Part shown: positions 1-9,971 of the stretch, one piece after another
Numbering within the stretch: the stretch's first letter is position 1
Layout of the letters: each line of letters begins with the position of its first letter
DNA from: Hybos culiciformis
Taxonomy: Eukaryota > Arthropoda > Insecta > Diptera > Hybotidae
Length of the DNA: 64,000 nucleotides
Assembly (NCBI GenBank): GCA_964007475.1
Contig: OZ023273.1
Coordinates: forward strand, 121,877,812-121,941,811
Reading direction: 5' to 3'
The notes under the pieces: model-generated
Seen by the model: only the letters and a program-made list of their open reading frames with translations
Told to the model about the DNA's origin: nothing
Database searches by the model: none
Made by a program: the position numbers and the translations under genes

Positions 1-1442
1 CTAGAAACAATTCGGACGGTTTAATTTCACTTAATACATTTAATTTTGATATGAATTAAAAATAAACCCCTCATTTTCATTTACCTACATAAGTTTAGTA
101 CTTGGACATAAATATTATTGTCTAAAAAAAAATATTTAATTGGGTTTTAAAAATTATAAAGAGGACTATCAATCCAATAAAAAAAAAAAAATATTTTACA
201 ACTTTGATCATTTTTTTTTTCTGTTTAGTTAGATGGTAACAATGTGATTAATTTTTCAACATAAAAAAAAAACTTGTAGGTGTTTTAATTGTTATGAAGC
301 TTTAATTGGTTTAATTATTGTACACAAAACTTATTAAAAATAAACAAACGGGAAAATAATTTTTATTTTTTTTTTTTCGTTTTTCTTCTGCAATATTTTT
401 TTTTTTTTATGTTTTTACTTAAAATAACATATAAATACAACTTACTTTCACTACACATATTGTTTATTTTTTAATATAATATGATTAGAAAAAAAAAAAA
501 AAATTTCTAAAAATAAAAATAAATTTAATACACATATTTTGTAATGATTAGGAGAAAAGAAATATTTGGCTGAAATAATTGACCAAATTATCATTCTTAA
601 ATAATGTTTACGAATTGGTACAAAAATAGTTTTACTGAGCCATTTTATTGTAAGACCTAGAAATTTGTTCACGAGTATTTAATTTTAAGAATAGGTTCTT
701 TAAGCATTGTATAATAATTTAATAGAATAAACTTAAACATTTTCAATCAGAATATTGAATAGAAAATGAGATTAAAATACATATTTTTTTTTCAAATTTA
801 TACAATTCACAGAAATCAATTAAAGCGAATCCTATGGATTAGTCAATTCTTTTAAAAAAAAATATATATATATAAATTTATATAATTTATGCTACAATTT
901 TACAAGTATATAATATACTGAAATTTCGCTACAAGAATTGTTTTTCCAATTTTCACAAAAACAAATATATTGTATATATATGGTTTCACTTAATTTTGTT
1001 ATAAAATTTCGTAAGTTCATGGGATATCAAAAGAATTTGACCTATTTCTTTTTAATTTCCTTAAAATTTCCTAGAAACTTTCTAGTAATTGAAATATTGA
1101 TGAAGCTGAAGCTATTCAATTCGGCAGCATAGTGATTTTGCTTTAATTTTTTTTCGTAACTTTGTTTTGTTGTCATTACACTGAGAATTTTTAAGTTAAA
1201 TTAGATGTCTTATAGGTCTGAGAAGAAAAATTGTTAAAAGTTTTTTTTTTTTTATTATTATTTATTAAAATTTTAATATTGTTTTTATTTTTCTTGACAT
1301 CACATGTATGTATGTACAGTATGTATATAATGTTGTATTTTTTTTTATTATTATTATTTTATGAAATTAATAAATTGTGATAAATTTAAGGAAGAATAAT
1401 ATACATACAATAAAATTCAATAATAATTAAAAATTCAAGAAT

Positions 1443-1454
1443 GATGGCGCCCTC
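1443..1454 (+). promoter_or_regulatory. CTCF-like motif (GATGGCGCCCTC)
   Basis: A GC-rich 12-mer in AT-rich surroundings. It resembles the insect CTCF core (roughly RRTGGCGCYMYC) as I remember it. Similar cores occur in reverse orientation at 16207-16219 and 30283-30293. Binding is an inference from motif likeness only. Confidence 0.25.
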
Positions 1455-3873
1455 ATCCTTGCCGTTATTTTATGTGATATACTTATATTATATAATTTTT
1501 ATAATGTAGCATTACACTATAAACTCTGTGTATCTATATTTTCATTGATTTTTCAATTTCAGATGAAAATTCGTGATGAAACCTACACTTGAAAAATATA
1601 TAATAATAATATTAATAATAAGAGAAAAAGATAATTCCATAAGACAAAAGGAAAAGAAAAAAAACTTTGGAATTGATAAATAGAAGTGCAACACTGAAAA
1701 AATTCGATCCTACGACTTTTCATAATTAAAAAAAAATTTTTTGAAGTAATATGGGGGAAACTTGTACTAAATGGAATAATATAAGATATTCGGTGCTCTT
1801 TATGATAATTTTTTAAAGAATTTTATTATCATATGGAAATTAAACAAAACTACAAGAAGGTAATAACAGTTTTCCTCTGTGACAAGATTTTAGTCATGGA
1901 GTATTTTTTAAATTATATTGATGCAAAAACACTATAGCTTAGCTTTGATTCACTTTAAATGAAATTATATACACCTGTATGAATATTTCACAAAACAAAT
2001 TATTAATAATGCAATATTGTGAACTTGGCATTATTTTATCATCAAAACTTTTGGAACCATAAATTATATGTTAATAATACTATACGCAGTGAAAATTTTA
2101 TTTTCAGTGTTTTCATATCAGATATTGAATATAATTTCAAGTTAAAATGTAATCCATACTCTTTTTATTATTTCTTGATGGATGCATTGTATCTTGGTAT
2201 ATTGTCTTTTCCAATCCATCCTGTTTCCATTATTAGTAATAATAATTTTATTTTTTTTTTTATTTCAGATATTGATTGAGTGAATCTGCTTTAAAAAATT
2301 TTTTTTTTCGAAATTTCTTCTTCTTTTTTTTTGTTTGTGCACAAAAAAAAAAGATTACATTCGTCAAGAATCTCTATTGTAAAACAGTAGGTTAGAGAAA
2401 TTTTTATAAAATTATGAATGACTATGTAGCCAATATAATATATGATTGAAAGAAATTTGCGATATGTGCAAATTGATTTTTATGTATAAAAGTAATATTA
2501 ATTTTTAGAGCTTTCAGCACGTTTTTACATTTCAAAGTGGTATGAATAATCAATTTTATTAACTATTCTGATACATTTTTTTAATTATCTATTTTGTATA
2601 AAAACTTACATGATTTATGGCTATACTAAGAAATCTTTTATTATTTATGCTTCGAAAAAATCATAAATTTTTCAATGAGAACTATTTTTGTCTTATTTAA
2701 GTTTCGAATTGGTCAATTTATTGGTATTATAATTGATAGTACGGTTATTATGACATTACGATTTAGAATAGTACTCTTTACAATGAAATTTTGAGCCTAA
2801 AATTAAATTCCTTAATGTTACTGTTTTCTCAAATCTACTTTAATAAATCGAATATAAAATATGTCTTGTCAATTTATAGTCTCTATGAAAAAAAAAATGA
2901 TATAAACAAATTCATTTAATCGGTATTTTTCATTGAAATCAATAAATTATTTAACAACTGAAAGAATGAAAATAAAATATTTTCAATGAACTTCATTTCA
3001 ACATAAATTTACACCACAGAAATAACAAAAAAAAAAAAAAATTATATTAAAAATTACATTTAAAACAAATTTTTATTTTTCATTGATGGCCAGAAAACAC
3101 GATAAATTCGTGTTTTTAATCATCAAATACCAGTGTGATGACTATTTATATAGAAATTAATAATATTTATTAATTTTTTTTTGTATTTATGCAATAATTA
3201 TTATTATTATGCACTTAGAAAAATTATTTTTTTTAATAAAAACGTGAAAAATTGGTAAATATTTTGGGAGATGCAATTTTGTTCTTTTTTTTTAATATCG
3301 CACAATCAAGGATGAAAAGCTTTCACTGAAAATTCAGGTATAGGTGTTCCGTATCGTTGCAATTTTTTGTAATGAACTGTTTCAATATGTAACCATTAAG
3401 TTATAAAATTAAGTTAGGCGAAATTTCATTTCAAAAAACCAACATTTTTATTGATATTATTTTTTGTAGCTTTATCTAATCTAATCGTTCGCTAATATTT
3501 TTTTTGAAATAAAAATTAAGTATGTATTTTATAGATGAAAGGCAAGAAATATTACAAAAAAAAAAAAATATCGCAAGCTTTTTTGAGATATATTGTGAAT
3601 TAACTATTTTTATCGAAACAGACACGCAATCAAAATCGTAAAAAAATTGAGAAAAATTTGTGAAATTTTTGTTTAATTTTTATGTTATCTTTAATCTGAT
3701 GTATGCGTCTCCATTAAAAGTACATATAAATAAATTTTCTAAAATAAAGTATGGAGCACTTTTTCATCATTTCAATTTAACTTTGACGTTACATTCGTTA
3801 CAATCGAGGGCTAAACGAATTTTCTAGGCTTATTATATGTCATAACAATATCATTTAGTCATATGCATGACAG

Positions 3874-3900
3874 CTAAATCCAGACGGCCGTCTAAATCCA
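3874..3900. repeat. 12-bp GC palindrome flanked by 9-bp direct repeats
   Basis: AGACGGCCGTCT at 3882-3893 is a perfect palindrome. It is flanked by two copies of CTAAATCCA (3874-3882 and 3892-3900), which overlap its ends by one or two bases. It stands out in AT-rich surroundings. It could be a small footprint or a protein-binding site. No function can be assigned. Confidence 0.4.
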
Positions 3901-5261
3901 ATCGGAGTCTAATTAATTTTTTCAAGTTGCACTATCGATATCTATCTACCTAACATACTAGTTTTCTTCGGTATCCATTAAATTACACATGAAAATCATA
4001 TTTACCCTTGGCTTATTAGTCCAAAACCTTAGGATTTCATCTAATAAGAAGTGAAAGTAAACAAGAATTACAAGATTGCACATTTTTTGAGCGGGGTATA
4101 AATTAAAAAATTTTTTATTGGACGACATAGGTTAAATAAGTAATTGTGAACGAAACTTTTATGTTATACATAGTCGAAGGCGAAGCTATACTAAAAAACC
4201 CATAATACTTACTACTACATATCGATTAAAAAAATATATATTTATTGGGTTTTTTTTCTATACAGAAATTATGTAAATATTTTAAAATGCTTGAAAAAAT
4301 AAATATTGGAATAAAAAATATTCACATATGTTTTGTGTGTCCTGAAATTACCGCTGTTGCACTTTTTTCTTTTAGACACTTTGACCAGGACGAAAAAAAA
4401 ACGAAAAAAAAAAAAAAAATAAAATAAAAATAATCCAGACATTAAAAACATAAAATTATTTCATTTAACATTTTGATTGCATGCAAAGAATTTTTTTTTT
4501 ACAAAAAAAAATATTAAGATTTAACATGGCTTTTTAGAACTTTTTGATTTACGAAATTATGCTGTTTTATTGTGAATTATTAGATATTTTAGTTTTTTTC
4601 ATGTAATTTAATTTTCGTGAATAAAATTTTAATATAATTTATCAATAAAATAAAAAAAAAAAAATATTTATAAACACGCTAATTTCTGTAATTGAAGAAA
4701 ATTTAGTTTAATTCCTGATTCGGTTTTAAATAAAAATTAATTAAAAATCGTTATAGAAGTTATGCAAAGTTACTTTTAGCAGTACATAGTGGTAATTCTT
4801 AAACAGTTTTAAAGTACTAAGTTTATTTTTATGATTAGATAGTTATCTATATACAGATGTTAAAATATGTAGATATAAAATATGTAGGACTTTATTGAAT
4901 AATAACTAATATTAATACTTTCAAGTTAAGATATTATTTTAATCGTGAAAGGTTGCACAACGATCTTAATAATCAGAAATCATTGATAATTTCTTTTTAA
5001 CAAATTGGAAAGATATAAAAAAAATATATGAAAAGATTGAACATAAATTTGTTCAAAATTGTTAAATAACGAAATCAACAAAAATATATTTTTTAACCCT
5101 ATTTTCATCTTAAGCAAGATGTGTCTAATCGATCAACTTCTACTGATTTTCGCAACGTCCTTTACAAATCATTGCAGTTTGAGTTTGAGTTTGTAAAAGT
5201 TAAAGTTAAACGAAGTGTCCATTCTTATAATTCTATATGATTTGCGAAATTATTCTTACAG

Positions 5262-5390
5262 TTCCTTCGGTTGGCAGAGGTCAATTTCTTCGTTGTAAAT
5301 ATTGCTGATGCCAATGGCAACAGCTCTCATCATATACTCTCTCGTGTGATTTATTTATTTATTTATTTACACAGTAAAATACAATATTAA
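5262..5390 (+). other. GC-elevated open island, possible exon relic
   Basis: A 43-codon frame starts directly after an acceptor-like TATTCTTACAG and runs open to TAA at 5388. Its first 88 bases have roughly twice the G+C of the surroundings and mixed residues (starts FLRLAEVNFFVVNIAD). The last third runs into the (ATTT)n block and is low complexity. The opposite strand is also open over the same bases, with a frame beginning MMRAVAIGISN that ends near 5262. I do not recognise either frame. Because both strands are open, base composition could explain it as well as coding does. Confidence 0.15.
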
Positions 5391-5540
5391 GCTTATAAGC
5401 CAAAATCACAGCGAAAATTTATGTCAATCTATTCAAACATTGATACAATCTTTACAATTAAGAATTCAAAACATCAAACCTAGCAAAAAACATAGATTTA
5501 ATAGAAGACAGATACAAGGATGATTCTAGATAATTCGTTT
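5350..5540 (-). mobile_element. possible LINE 3' end with (TAAA)n tail
   Basis: Read on the minus strand, sequence from about 5540 down to 5370 runs into TTTTACTGTGTAAATAAATAAATAAATAAA-like sequence, a four-base tandem tail at 5350-5369. Short tandem A-rich tails of this type are usual at the 3' ends of non-LTR retrotransposons such as jockey and CR1 relatives. A 5'-truncated copy would explain the absence of a reverse transcriptase. The 5' limit is uncertain and I see no target-site duplication, so a plain microsatellite is the alternative. Confidence 0.3.
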
Positions 5541-8500
5541 CTTCTTGTGTACACTATTTGAGCTTATGTTTGTATATTATATACATTGTTTCGATAAAGT
5601 TAATTAAAATAAGTTAAATTAATAGTTTCGTCAATGCATGTATTTTGAATCATATTTACAAATATTCTATAGTATGTGTGGGTAAGATACTAACGTAGGT
5701 AAGTGGTACACATTGAATTAAAAAAAAAATTTTTTGATAAAATGATTTGCTTTCTATAAAAATATTTAATTTTAATTTTTTTCCTCTAAATGTTTAATTT
5801 ATGAATTTATTTCTTCTTTTTTTTCAATGATTCAGAATATTAATATGTATTTTATTCAAGACAAGAAAAATATTGTATTCATTCTAGGCGCATATTCGTG
5901 TGCAAAAAACTTCTTAATAACATAATGTTATCCAATGTGATCCAATGAAAAATATTTTGCTTCTTTTTAATTATTAATAAAATTCATAGCTTGTTTTAAG
6001 AAATTATTTGAATTGTACATTTTTGTAATTCAATTTATCTTTCATTTTATATATTATGCGCTGTTTTGAATTAAAGAAATGAATTTTCAAAGGGTTTATG
6101 AATAAATAAATAAATTTTTGAAAAAATATTTTATGCAAGAAAAAAATTTAATCGAAATCTTTGTTTTCAAGTTAGAATATTTTACTTGCTTAAACTGACT
6201 TGAGTAAGTAAAATTGTTCTTACTTGCTATAAACGATGCCAGAACCAACTCTCTTGCTTGCCGATTATTATTTTAATGGAAAACAATAGTAATTTCTGAA
6301 AAAGTGTATAATTTCTTAAAATTGTTTCTGTGTTATAAATAATTATAAAAAGAAAGAAGAACGCTCATTAGCCAATACATCTGCTCCGAATGAACAAAAA
6401 TGTCCAAGTTGAATTAAGTGTTTAATAAAGTTTTCGGTTTGAAGGTTTGAAAGATTTTTTTTTCTACAGATTCAAAAAAGAATAGACAATTAGTTCTATT
6501 TCCTTTTTATCTATTTTATTTTTTTTTACATTTCATCTCAATTTTAAAAATGTTCATTCTTAATTCGAACATAATGAATTGAGTTTTTAATTGCAATTGA
6601 AATTTGCACAGCTATATATTTTTATTGGCAAAAAAAAAAACAAAAACATTTGCGATCATAACAAATTAAAAATTACAAAAAAAAATAAAAAACGAAATTA
6701 CAAATTCTTAAATAATAAAACGCTGGCTATACAGTGTGTACACCGTACAATTTGTTAAAAATATAAAAATAAAACTTCATGTAGTTAGTATAAAATACAT
6801 TTTAGATATTTTTTTATGTTTAATTTCGAAACGAATAAGAAATTAAAATTGCGTGTTTTATTTATTTATTTTGATTTCAATTTTTGTTTGCAATTTAATT
6901 TTAAATTTACAGTCAAAAGGTGGTTATATTTTACTTTATCATAGATTAAAATATTAATTTAACAATACAGGAAAAAATGCATTGAAAGATAATTAAAGAA
7001 AAAAAATAAAAATTCTAAAGTTATTGTAGAATGCGATTAAAAATAGCAGATCCGTGGTACAGGGAAAAATAAATTTTAATATAATAAGTTTTGAAAGTAT
7101 AACGTTTATTTTTTTAATTGTCCAAAATGCTCTACTACGCTCCCATACATTAATTGTGTTGTTCTATAATTCTATACCATTGCCACAAATCCAAACCGCG
7201 ACTAGTTATTTCGGCAAAAGCTACTTCAGGATTAAAGACGAGCAGCTGTTTGATTTCGAAATTATGAAAAAAGGCAATACAAAAAAGAAAAATGAGAAGA
7301 AAATATAGGTCGAAATTTAAATGTTGTTGTTTTTTAACACAACACTTCAAGCATCTTCAATTTGGGTTGCAATAATTTAAAATACACATTTCTTTTCTTT
7401 TTTTTTTCAAAATGTTGAAATTTTCCTTAGAAGTTATATTCAATACAATTTATTTCATAAAACTAATTCTATATAGAGAGATTCATAAAATTATGCAGAC
7501 ACAATAACTTATAGTTAACAAAAAATTTACTTGAATTTTATATAACAGATACATAATGTAAAAAAAAAATTTAACAGGTTGTCTGTAAAATAAATTAAAA
7601 TTAGTATTGTTGGTTCAATTAAAAATGAGTACACTATTGACTATACCTATTAATTTCAGCACGTGCTTTTTTGAACTGACAAGTCAATAGTTTCCATTGC
7701 TTGCTCCACGTTAATAGAGGAGACATTTTTTTAAACCTTTGAAAAATAGAAACTTTCATTCTTTTTGAAATAATTCACCACTTCAACTTCATACATGTCT
7801 ACATTAGTTACATATTACTATTGTTCCGGAAATAAAGTTTTATTGAATTCAAACTAAAACGAAATTGAATGTATTTATTTTCCAATAAGGTCAAAATTTT
7901 AGTATTTTAATTACGGTTAATAATTTGTTCCAGTACTCCCTTAAAATCACGAGTAAAAAGGAAATTTGGACTTAAATATAATATAATAACATTATTCCTT
8001 AAAAATATTAATACTACACTGTTTAAAATGAAAATATAAAAAAAATGATACAATAAATAAGCCAATTTCATTCTCTGCTCATACATATGTTTATTTGATT
8101 TTTAATCTTAACAGAAAATTATGGTAGTTAAAAATAAATATTACATTACATATTGAAATTATTGAAATTTATTTGAATTGCGAAGGCACAATATTATGAA
8201 GTGCGTGCAAAATAGGAAAAAAAGATTTAATTTAAAAATAACTCCCATTTTTAATTTTTCAAAAATTTCTATTTTCCAAATGAGAAGAAGTTTAATTTAA
8301 TAAAAATATAAATCTTATGTAATATAAAGAGAAAAGTGGTTTATGTTTATAATTAAACTGTATATACATACGTATATATAGTTAAGTTATTAGGTGAAGA
8401 CAAGTTTTATATGAATTAATGGTGTAACGATCCTTTTATAACTATTTAAAGTATATTTCTGTTACTTGGGTATTACATGATAAATAAAATAAATGTAATT

Positions 8501-8824
8501 TATAAAAATATTTTTTATTTCGATTTAAATGAAAATATGTATACCATTGATTTCTGGTAAAGGTAAATTATGACTTTTATTTTCTAAAAATACTGTTTAC
8601 AACTTTAACTTAATGTGTGCTAACATCAAAATCTGATGAATTGATTGGGTTTAAAAATTAAAAATGTAATACTATTTTCCAAACTAAATCAAGGCGAAAT
8701 ACGAATCCATTAATTGTGAATAAGCATCATCAATTCAAATTGATATAAATTATTATGAAAGTATTCTTTTCAATAAAAAAAATATTGTATTCAATGCGGT
8801 GCGCATCATCTGTTTAGAAACAAC
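5541..8824. other. AT-rich gene-free DNA
   Basis: Nothing supportable as a gene. There are A/T runs, TTTA repeats near 6860 and a GCACGTGC E-box-like palindrome at 7659-7666. The overlapping opposite-strand open frames at 7054-7350 are composition artefacts. The stretch ends at the target duplication of the foldback element. Confidence 0.7.
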
Positions 8825-8833
8825 ATTAACATT
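8825..8833. repeat. left target-site duplication of foldback element 1
   Basis: ATTAACATT directly precedes the element terminus (GGCGCCGTGAC) and recurs at 9963-9971 just after the other terminus. The match is 9 of 9 bases. One further base (C) is shared if the outermost C of the right terminus is counted as duplication. Confidence 0.85.
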
Positions 8834-9036
8834 GGCGCCGTGACATTTGTCCGCGGGACATTTGTCCGCGATGAAATTTGTATGGAAAACTTCGCGGACA
8901 AATGTCATTTTGCAAAATGTCATTTGTCCGCGATTGAAAAATGACATTTGTCCGCCGCGGACAAATGTCCCAAAATTAGCGGACAAATGACATTTTGCAA
9001 AATGACATTTGTCCGCGATTGAATTTTCTAACTTTA

Positions 9037-9252
9037 GCGGACAAATGTCATTTTGCAAAATGTCATTTGTCCGCGATTGATTTTTCGAATTTTTAGCGGA
9101 CAAATGTCATTTTGCAAAATGTCATTTGTCCGCGATTGAAATTTTTAATTTTTAGCGGACAAATGTCATTTTGCAAAATGTCATTTGTCCGCGATTGATT
9201 TTTCAGTTTTTTTAGCGGACAAATGTCATTTTGCAAAATGTCATTTGTCCGC
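9037..9252. repeat. tandem palindromic units, left array
   Basis: Four 38-bp units start at 9037, 9096, 9155 and 9215, separated by about 21-22 bp of T-rich spacer beginning GATTG. Each unit is a near-perfect palindrome centred on TTTTGCAAAA, with one asymmetric T on each side (TGTCATTT in place of TGACATTT on the left). The units repeat in direct orientation, so the array is not a simple long inverted arm. Confidence 0.85.
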
Positions 9253-9278
9253 GATTGATTTTTCAATTTTGGAGATAC

Positions 9279-9308
9279 TGCAGATTACGTGAACCACTCA
9301 GAATCGTC
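9279..9308 (+). repeat. 30-bp inverted repeat, left copy
   Basis: Pairs with 9544-9573 with three mismatches (positions 8, 19 and 29 of the repeat). It bounds the GC-rich core. Confidence 0.8.
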
Positions 9309-9402
9309 TGAAGCTTGGAAAAGGGAAGAGGGGTAGAGTCCCCCCAAAGTGTTCATACATTTTGTATATGCAATTTTTTTTTTTTGCCCGATTTGCCCCT
9401 TA

Positions 9403-9538
9403 AAGAGAGGGTGGTGGGGGGCGGCGGGCGGGCGGGTGGACTGGTGGTTGGTCAGTGGGATTTGCGGCTGACGCCGCAAATCCCACTGACCAACCACCAG
9501 TCCACCCGCCCGCCCGCCGCCCCCCACCACCCTCTCTT
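9403..9538. repeat. perfect GC-rich palindrome, 66-bp arms with 4-bp loop
   Basis: Bases 9403-9468 are the exact reverse complement of 9473-9538, with loop TGAC. The arm begins AAGAGAGGGTGG, passes through GGCGGGCGGGCGGG and ends TTTGCGGC. It is G-rich on one arm and C-rich on the other. In AT-rich DNA it would extrude as a very stable hairpin or cruciform, and the GGG-rich arm could also form quadruplexes. Arm identity implies recent origin, gene conversion or active maintenance. Confidence 0.95.
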
Positions 9539-9543
9539 GTTGT

Positions 9544-9573
9544 GCCGATTCTGATTGGTTCACGTCATCTGCA
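9544..9573 (-). repeat. 30-bp inverted repeat, right copy
   Basis: Reverse-complement partner of 9279-9308 with 27 of 30 bases matching. Confidence 0.8.
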
Positions 9574-9592
9574 CTTTAGCCTCAAATTTTTA

Positions 9593-9869
9593 GCGGACAT
9601 ATGTCATTTTCCAAAATGTCATTTGTCCGCGATTGCTTTTTTTAATTTTTAGCGGACGAATGTCATTTTGCAAAATGTCATTTGTCCGCGATTGATTTTT
9701 TAAATTTTTAGCGGACAAATGTCATTTTGCAAAATGTCATTTGTCCGCGATTGATTTTTCAGATTTTTAGCGGACAAATGTCATTTTGCAAAATGTCATT
9801 TGTCCGCGATTAATTTTTATCGCGGACAAATGACATTTTAGAAAATGTCATTTGTCCGCGGCGGACAAA
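9593..9869. repeat. tandem palindromic units, right array
   Basis: Units start at 9593, 9652, 9711, 9770 and 9832 with spacing of 59, 59, 59 and 62 bp. The first has degenerated slightly (GGACATATG and TTTTCCAAAA); the last has TTTTAGAAAA at its centre. They are in the same orientation as the left array, so the core split one continuous array. Confidence 0.85.
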
Positions 9870-9962
9870 AGACATTTTGAATCGCGGACAAATGTCATTT
9901 TTATGTCCGCGATACAAAAACAAATCGCGGACAAATGTCCCGCGGACAAATGTCCAACCCCC

Positions 9963-9971
9963 ATTAACATT
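9963..9971. repeat. right target-site duplication of foldback element 1
   Basis: ATTAACATT, identical to 8825-8833, directly follows the terminal CCCCC of the element. Confidence 0.85.

Larger units (their letters stand above)
1..5261. other. AT-rich gene-free DNA
   Basis: No supportable gene. The stretch holds long A and T runs, an AT-dinucleotide patch near 858-900, TATG repeats near 1305-1330 and ATT runs near 1340-1365. Acceptor-like signals (T-rich tract then AG) occur at about 1562 and 2268 but lead only into short frames. A CTCF-like motif at 1443-1454 and a 12-bp palindrome at 3882-3893 are listed separately. The short open frames near 451-672, 938-1132, 2019-2279 and 4245-4451 are rich in F, I, K, L and N, as expected by chance in such DNA. 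Confidence 0.7.
9271..9584. mobile_element. GC-rich core inserted in the tandem array
   Basis: The spacer after the unit ending at 9252 is interrupted at about 9270 and the 59-bp pattern resumes at about 9585. The intervening ~314 bp is bounded by a 30-bp inverted repeat (9279-9308 against 9544-9573, 27 of 30 matching, beginning TGCAGAT and containing ACGTGAACCA). It contains a TTTGCCC-flanked T run and the 66-bp-arm palindrome. The core may be a nested element or the ancestral loop of the foldback element. I see no clear target duplication around it. No coding capacity is credible here. Confidence 0.6.
8834..9962. mobile_element. foldback-like non-autonomous DNA element, copy 1 (1129 bp)
   Basis: The termini are imperfect inverted repeats. 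Left is GGCGCCGTGACATTTGTCC and the inverted right end is GGGGGTTGGACATTTGTCC; both continue into two shared GACATTTGTCCGCG copies. Inside are eleven 38-bp near-palindromes (GCGGACAAATG, TCATTTTGCAAAATG, TCATTTGTCCGC). Six start at 8894, 8979, 9037, 9096, 9155 and 9215. Five start at 9593, 9652, 9711, 9770 and 9832. Spacing inside the regular parts is 58-60 bp. A GC-rich core interrupts the array. No transposase is encoded; open frames here are by-products of the repeats. The 8-9 bp duplications fit several superfamilies (Foldback/Galileo-like, MULE, hAT, P), so the superfamily is unresolved. A second copy in opposite orientation lies at 18767-19138. Confidence 0.85.

Noticed and set aside
4171..4190. 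TAGTCGAAGGCGAAGCTATA, possible transposon phrase
   Set aside because: Felt like a known dispersed repeat but no inverted end or second copy is present to support it.
8753..9652. Open frames of 65-116 codons inside foldback element 1
   Set aside because: They translate the repeat units and the palindrome. The sense and antisense frames share the same peptide segment because the palindrome is self-complementary.
8894..9869. CRISPR-like array: 38-bp palindromic repeats with ~21-bp spacers
   Set aside because: Spacers are nearly identical T-rich sequence, the setting is eukaryotic, no cas genes exist, and the array lies inside a transposon with target duplications.
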